Origin: Candidatus Omnitrophota bacterium
GTDB taxonomy: Bacteria; Omnitrophota; Gorgyraeia; 1-14-0-20-64-10
Assembly (NCBI GenBank): GCA_023248095.1
Contig: JAHFFF010000090.1
Coordinates: forward strand, 1-6,763
Direction of reading: 5' to 3'
DNA length: 6,763 nt
Shown here: positions 5,585-6,763 of the stretch, piece after piece
Numbering within the stretch: position 1 is the stretch's first letter
How the letters are laid out: each line of letters begins with the position of its first letter
Translations under genes and position numbers: made by a program
The notes under the pieces: generated by a model
Database searches by the model: none
Told to the model about the DNA's origin: nothing
What the model saw: the letters and a program-made list of their open reading frames with translations, nothing else

Positions 5585-6763
5585 TTGACTTATCAAGAAG
5601 CGCTTGAATATCTCGACTCCTTTCTGAACTACGAGCAGATCACCGCCTATCGGTATCCGGAGGTCTTCTCGCTGGACCGGGTGGAGGGATTGCTCCGGCG
5701 TCTCGGAAATCCCCATCGCCGGTATCCCACCCTGCATGTGGCCGGAACGAAGGGGAAGGGTTCCACCTGTGCCTTTGCCGCTTCCATCCTATCGGCCGTC
5801 GGTTTGAAGACCGGCCTCTACACCTCCCCCCATCTGTTTTCGTTCCGGGAGCGGATGAGGATCAACGGAGAGCCGATTCCAGGGCCGGAGCTGGCCGAGA
5901 TCGTCTGCGAGATCCAGCCCGCTGCCTCGAGAGATCTCACCTACTTCGAGGTGACCACGGCCTGCGCCTTCCTCTATTTCGCGCGCGCCGAAGTGGATGC
6001 CGCGGTCATCGAGGTCGGCCTGGGTGGCCGGCTGGATGCGACCAACACGCTCTTGCCCGAAGTGACGGCGATCACCCCGATCAGCCTCGATCACATGTCG
6101 AAGCTTGGGAATACCCTCGGTGAGATTGCGCGGGAGAAGGCCGGCATCCTCAAGCCCGGCGTTCCCGCGGTGATTGCCCCTCAATCGAAGGAGGCGATGC
6201 GGGTGATTGAGCAGGTTGCCGCTGAGCAAGGGGTGCCGCTTCATCTGATGGAGGAAGAGGTTCGAATCGAGCAAGTGGAGTTGGATGCTTCAGGCAGCCG
6301 GGCCACGTTCCATACGCCGCTGCAAAGTTACCGCGCGCTTGAAATTCCACTGCTGGGGCGGCATCAGCTGGAGAATGCGGCGATGGCCATCCGCATGGTT
6401 GAACTTCTCGGCAGACCTTTGGGGCAGTCGGTTCGGGAAGGGATCGGCCGGACCTCCTGGCCCGGACGCTGCCAGCTAATCGACGGGAATCCTCCCATCC
6501 TTTTAGATGGAGCGCAGAACGCCGCCTCCGCCCAGATCCTCAAGGAGACGGTGGAAGAACTTTTTCCAGGCCGCAAGCTCACCGCAATCGTTGGAATCTC
6601 CACCGACAAGGACCTGGATGGGATCGCCGCGGCCCTGGGACCGTGGATCGACAGGCTGATCCTCACCAAGGCGAGCAGCCCACGCGCAGAATCTCCGCAG
6701 AGGCTTGCCGAGAAATTTCAGGCGTGGCATGCGCATCCGGAGTTGTGCGCCTCGGTCTCGGAG
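5585..6763 (+). CDS. folC: Dihydrofolate synthase / folylpolyglutamate synthase FolC, 3' end outside window
   Basis: Mur-ligase-family enzyme that joins glutamate to dihydropteroate and/or extends polyglutamate tails on folates, using ATP; cytoplasmic. The frame is open for 393 codons to the right edge; E. coli FolC is about 420 aa, so roughly 30-60 residues are missing. Visible in order: TYQEALEYLDSFLNYE (2-17), P-loop HVAGTKGKGST (51-61), the LYTSPHL folate/ATP region, FRERMRINGE, EVGLGGRLDATN, ISLDH, LGEIAREKAGILK with the modified-lysine-type Lys, LLGRHQLENAAMA, and LDGAQN (307-312). The last is usually DGAHN; Gln311 replaces His. The start is TTG at 5585: no ATG or GTG occurs in frame between the purH stop and the conserved TYQEAL.YL sequence, and GGAG lies 9 bases upstream. 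It is 26 bases after purH and probably co-transcribed. Whether it does one or both activities cannot be told; proximity to pabB/pabC favours at least dihydrofolate synthase. Confidence 0.96.
   Translation, partial: MTYQEALEYLDSFLNYEQITAYRYPEVFSLDRVEGLLRRLGNPHRRYPTLHVAGTKGKGSTCAFAASILSAVGLKTGLYTSPHLFSFRERMRINGEPIPGPELAEIVCEIQPAASRDLTYFEVTTACAFLYFARAEVDAAVIEVGLGGRLDATNTLLPEVTAITPISLDHMSKLGNTLGEIAREKAGILKPGVPAVIAPQSKEAMRVIEQVAAEQGVPLHLMEEEVRIEQVELDASGSRATFHTPLQSYRALEIPLLGRHQLENAAMAIRMVELLGRPLGQSVREGIGRTSWPGRCQLIDGNPPILLDGAQNAASAQILKETVEELFPGRKLTAIVGISTDKDLDGIAAALGPWIDRLILTKASSPRAESPQRLAEKFQAWHAHPELCASVSE

Overview
The window is a gene-dense stretch with six protein-coding genes, all on the + strand, and almost no intergenic DNA (gaps of 9, 23, 3 and 26 bases, plus one 4-base overlap). 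The first gene is cut by the left edge and the last by the right edge. No RNA gene, CRISPR array, transposase or long non-coding stretch is visible. The high GC content, three non-ATG starts (TTG, GTG, TTG) and protein style suggest an environmental Gram-negative-type bacterium such as Nitrospirota, Methylomirabilota (NC10) or a deltaproteobacterial relative. That placement is a guess from composition and wording, not a determination.

Layout: (1) the 3' part of a KamA-type lysine 2,3-aminomutase (2-586); (2) ychF, a universal translation-associated ATPase (596-1702), nine bases later in the same frame; (3) a compact extended -10 promoter (about 1711-1719) in the 23-base gap; (4) a folate/purine cluster: a pabB-like chorismate amination enzyme (1726-3246), a pabC-like class IV aminotransferase/lyase (3243-3989, ATGA overlap), purH (3993-5558) and folC (5585 to the right edge).

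The last four genes make metabolic sense together. PabB (with a glutaminase partner not in the window) and PabC make p-aminobenzoate, FolC makes and glutamylates folate, and PurH consumes 10-formyl-tetrahydrofolate in the last two steps of IMP synthesis. kamA and ychF look like a separate upstream pair with no obvious functional link.

The genes are mostly ordinary housekeeping genes, and I see no undescribed defence or mobile system. The points most worth a second look are: two degenerate copies of a dispersed VRPExVEG-encoding repeat inside pabB, both in the same frame and both at domain boundaries; a PIAGT motif (anthranilate-synthase type) where aminodeoxychorismate synthases usually have PIKGT; loss of the zinc-binding cysteines of KamA, with an Asn-Gly repeat tail; a dyad that pairs the folC Shine-Dalgarno sequence and abuts its TTG start; a bulged hairpin at the kamA stop before ychF; and a promoter spaced so that pabB mRNA could be leaderless.
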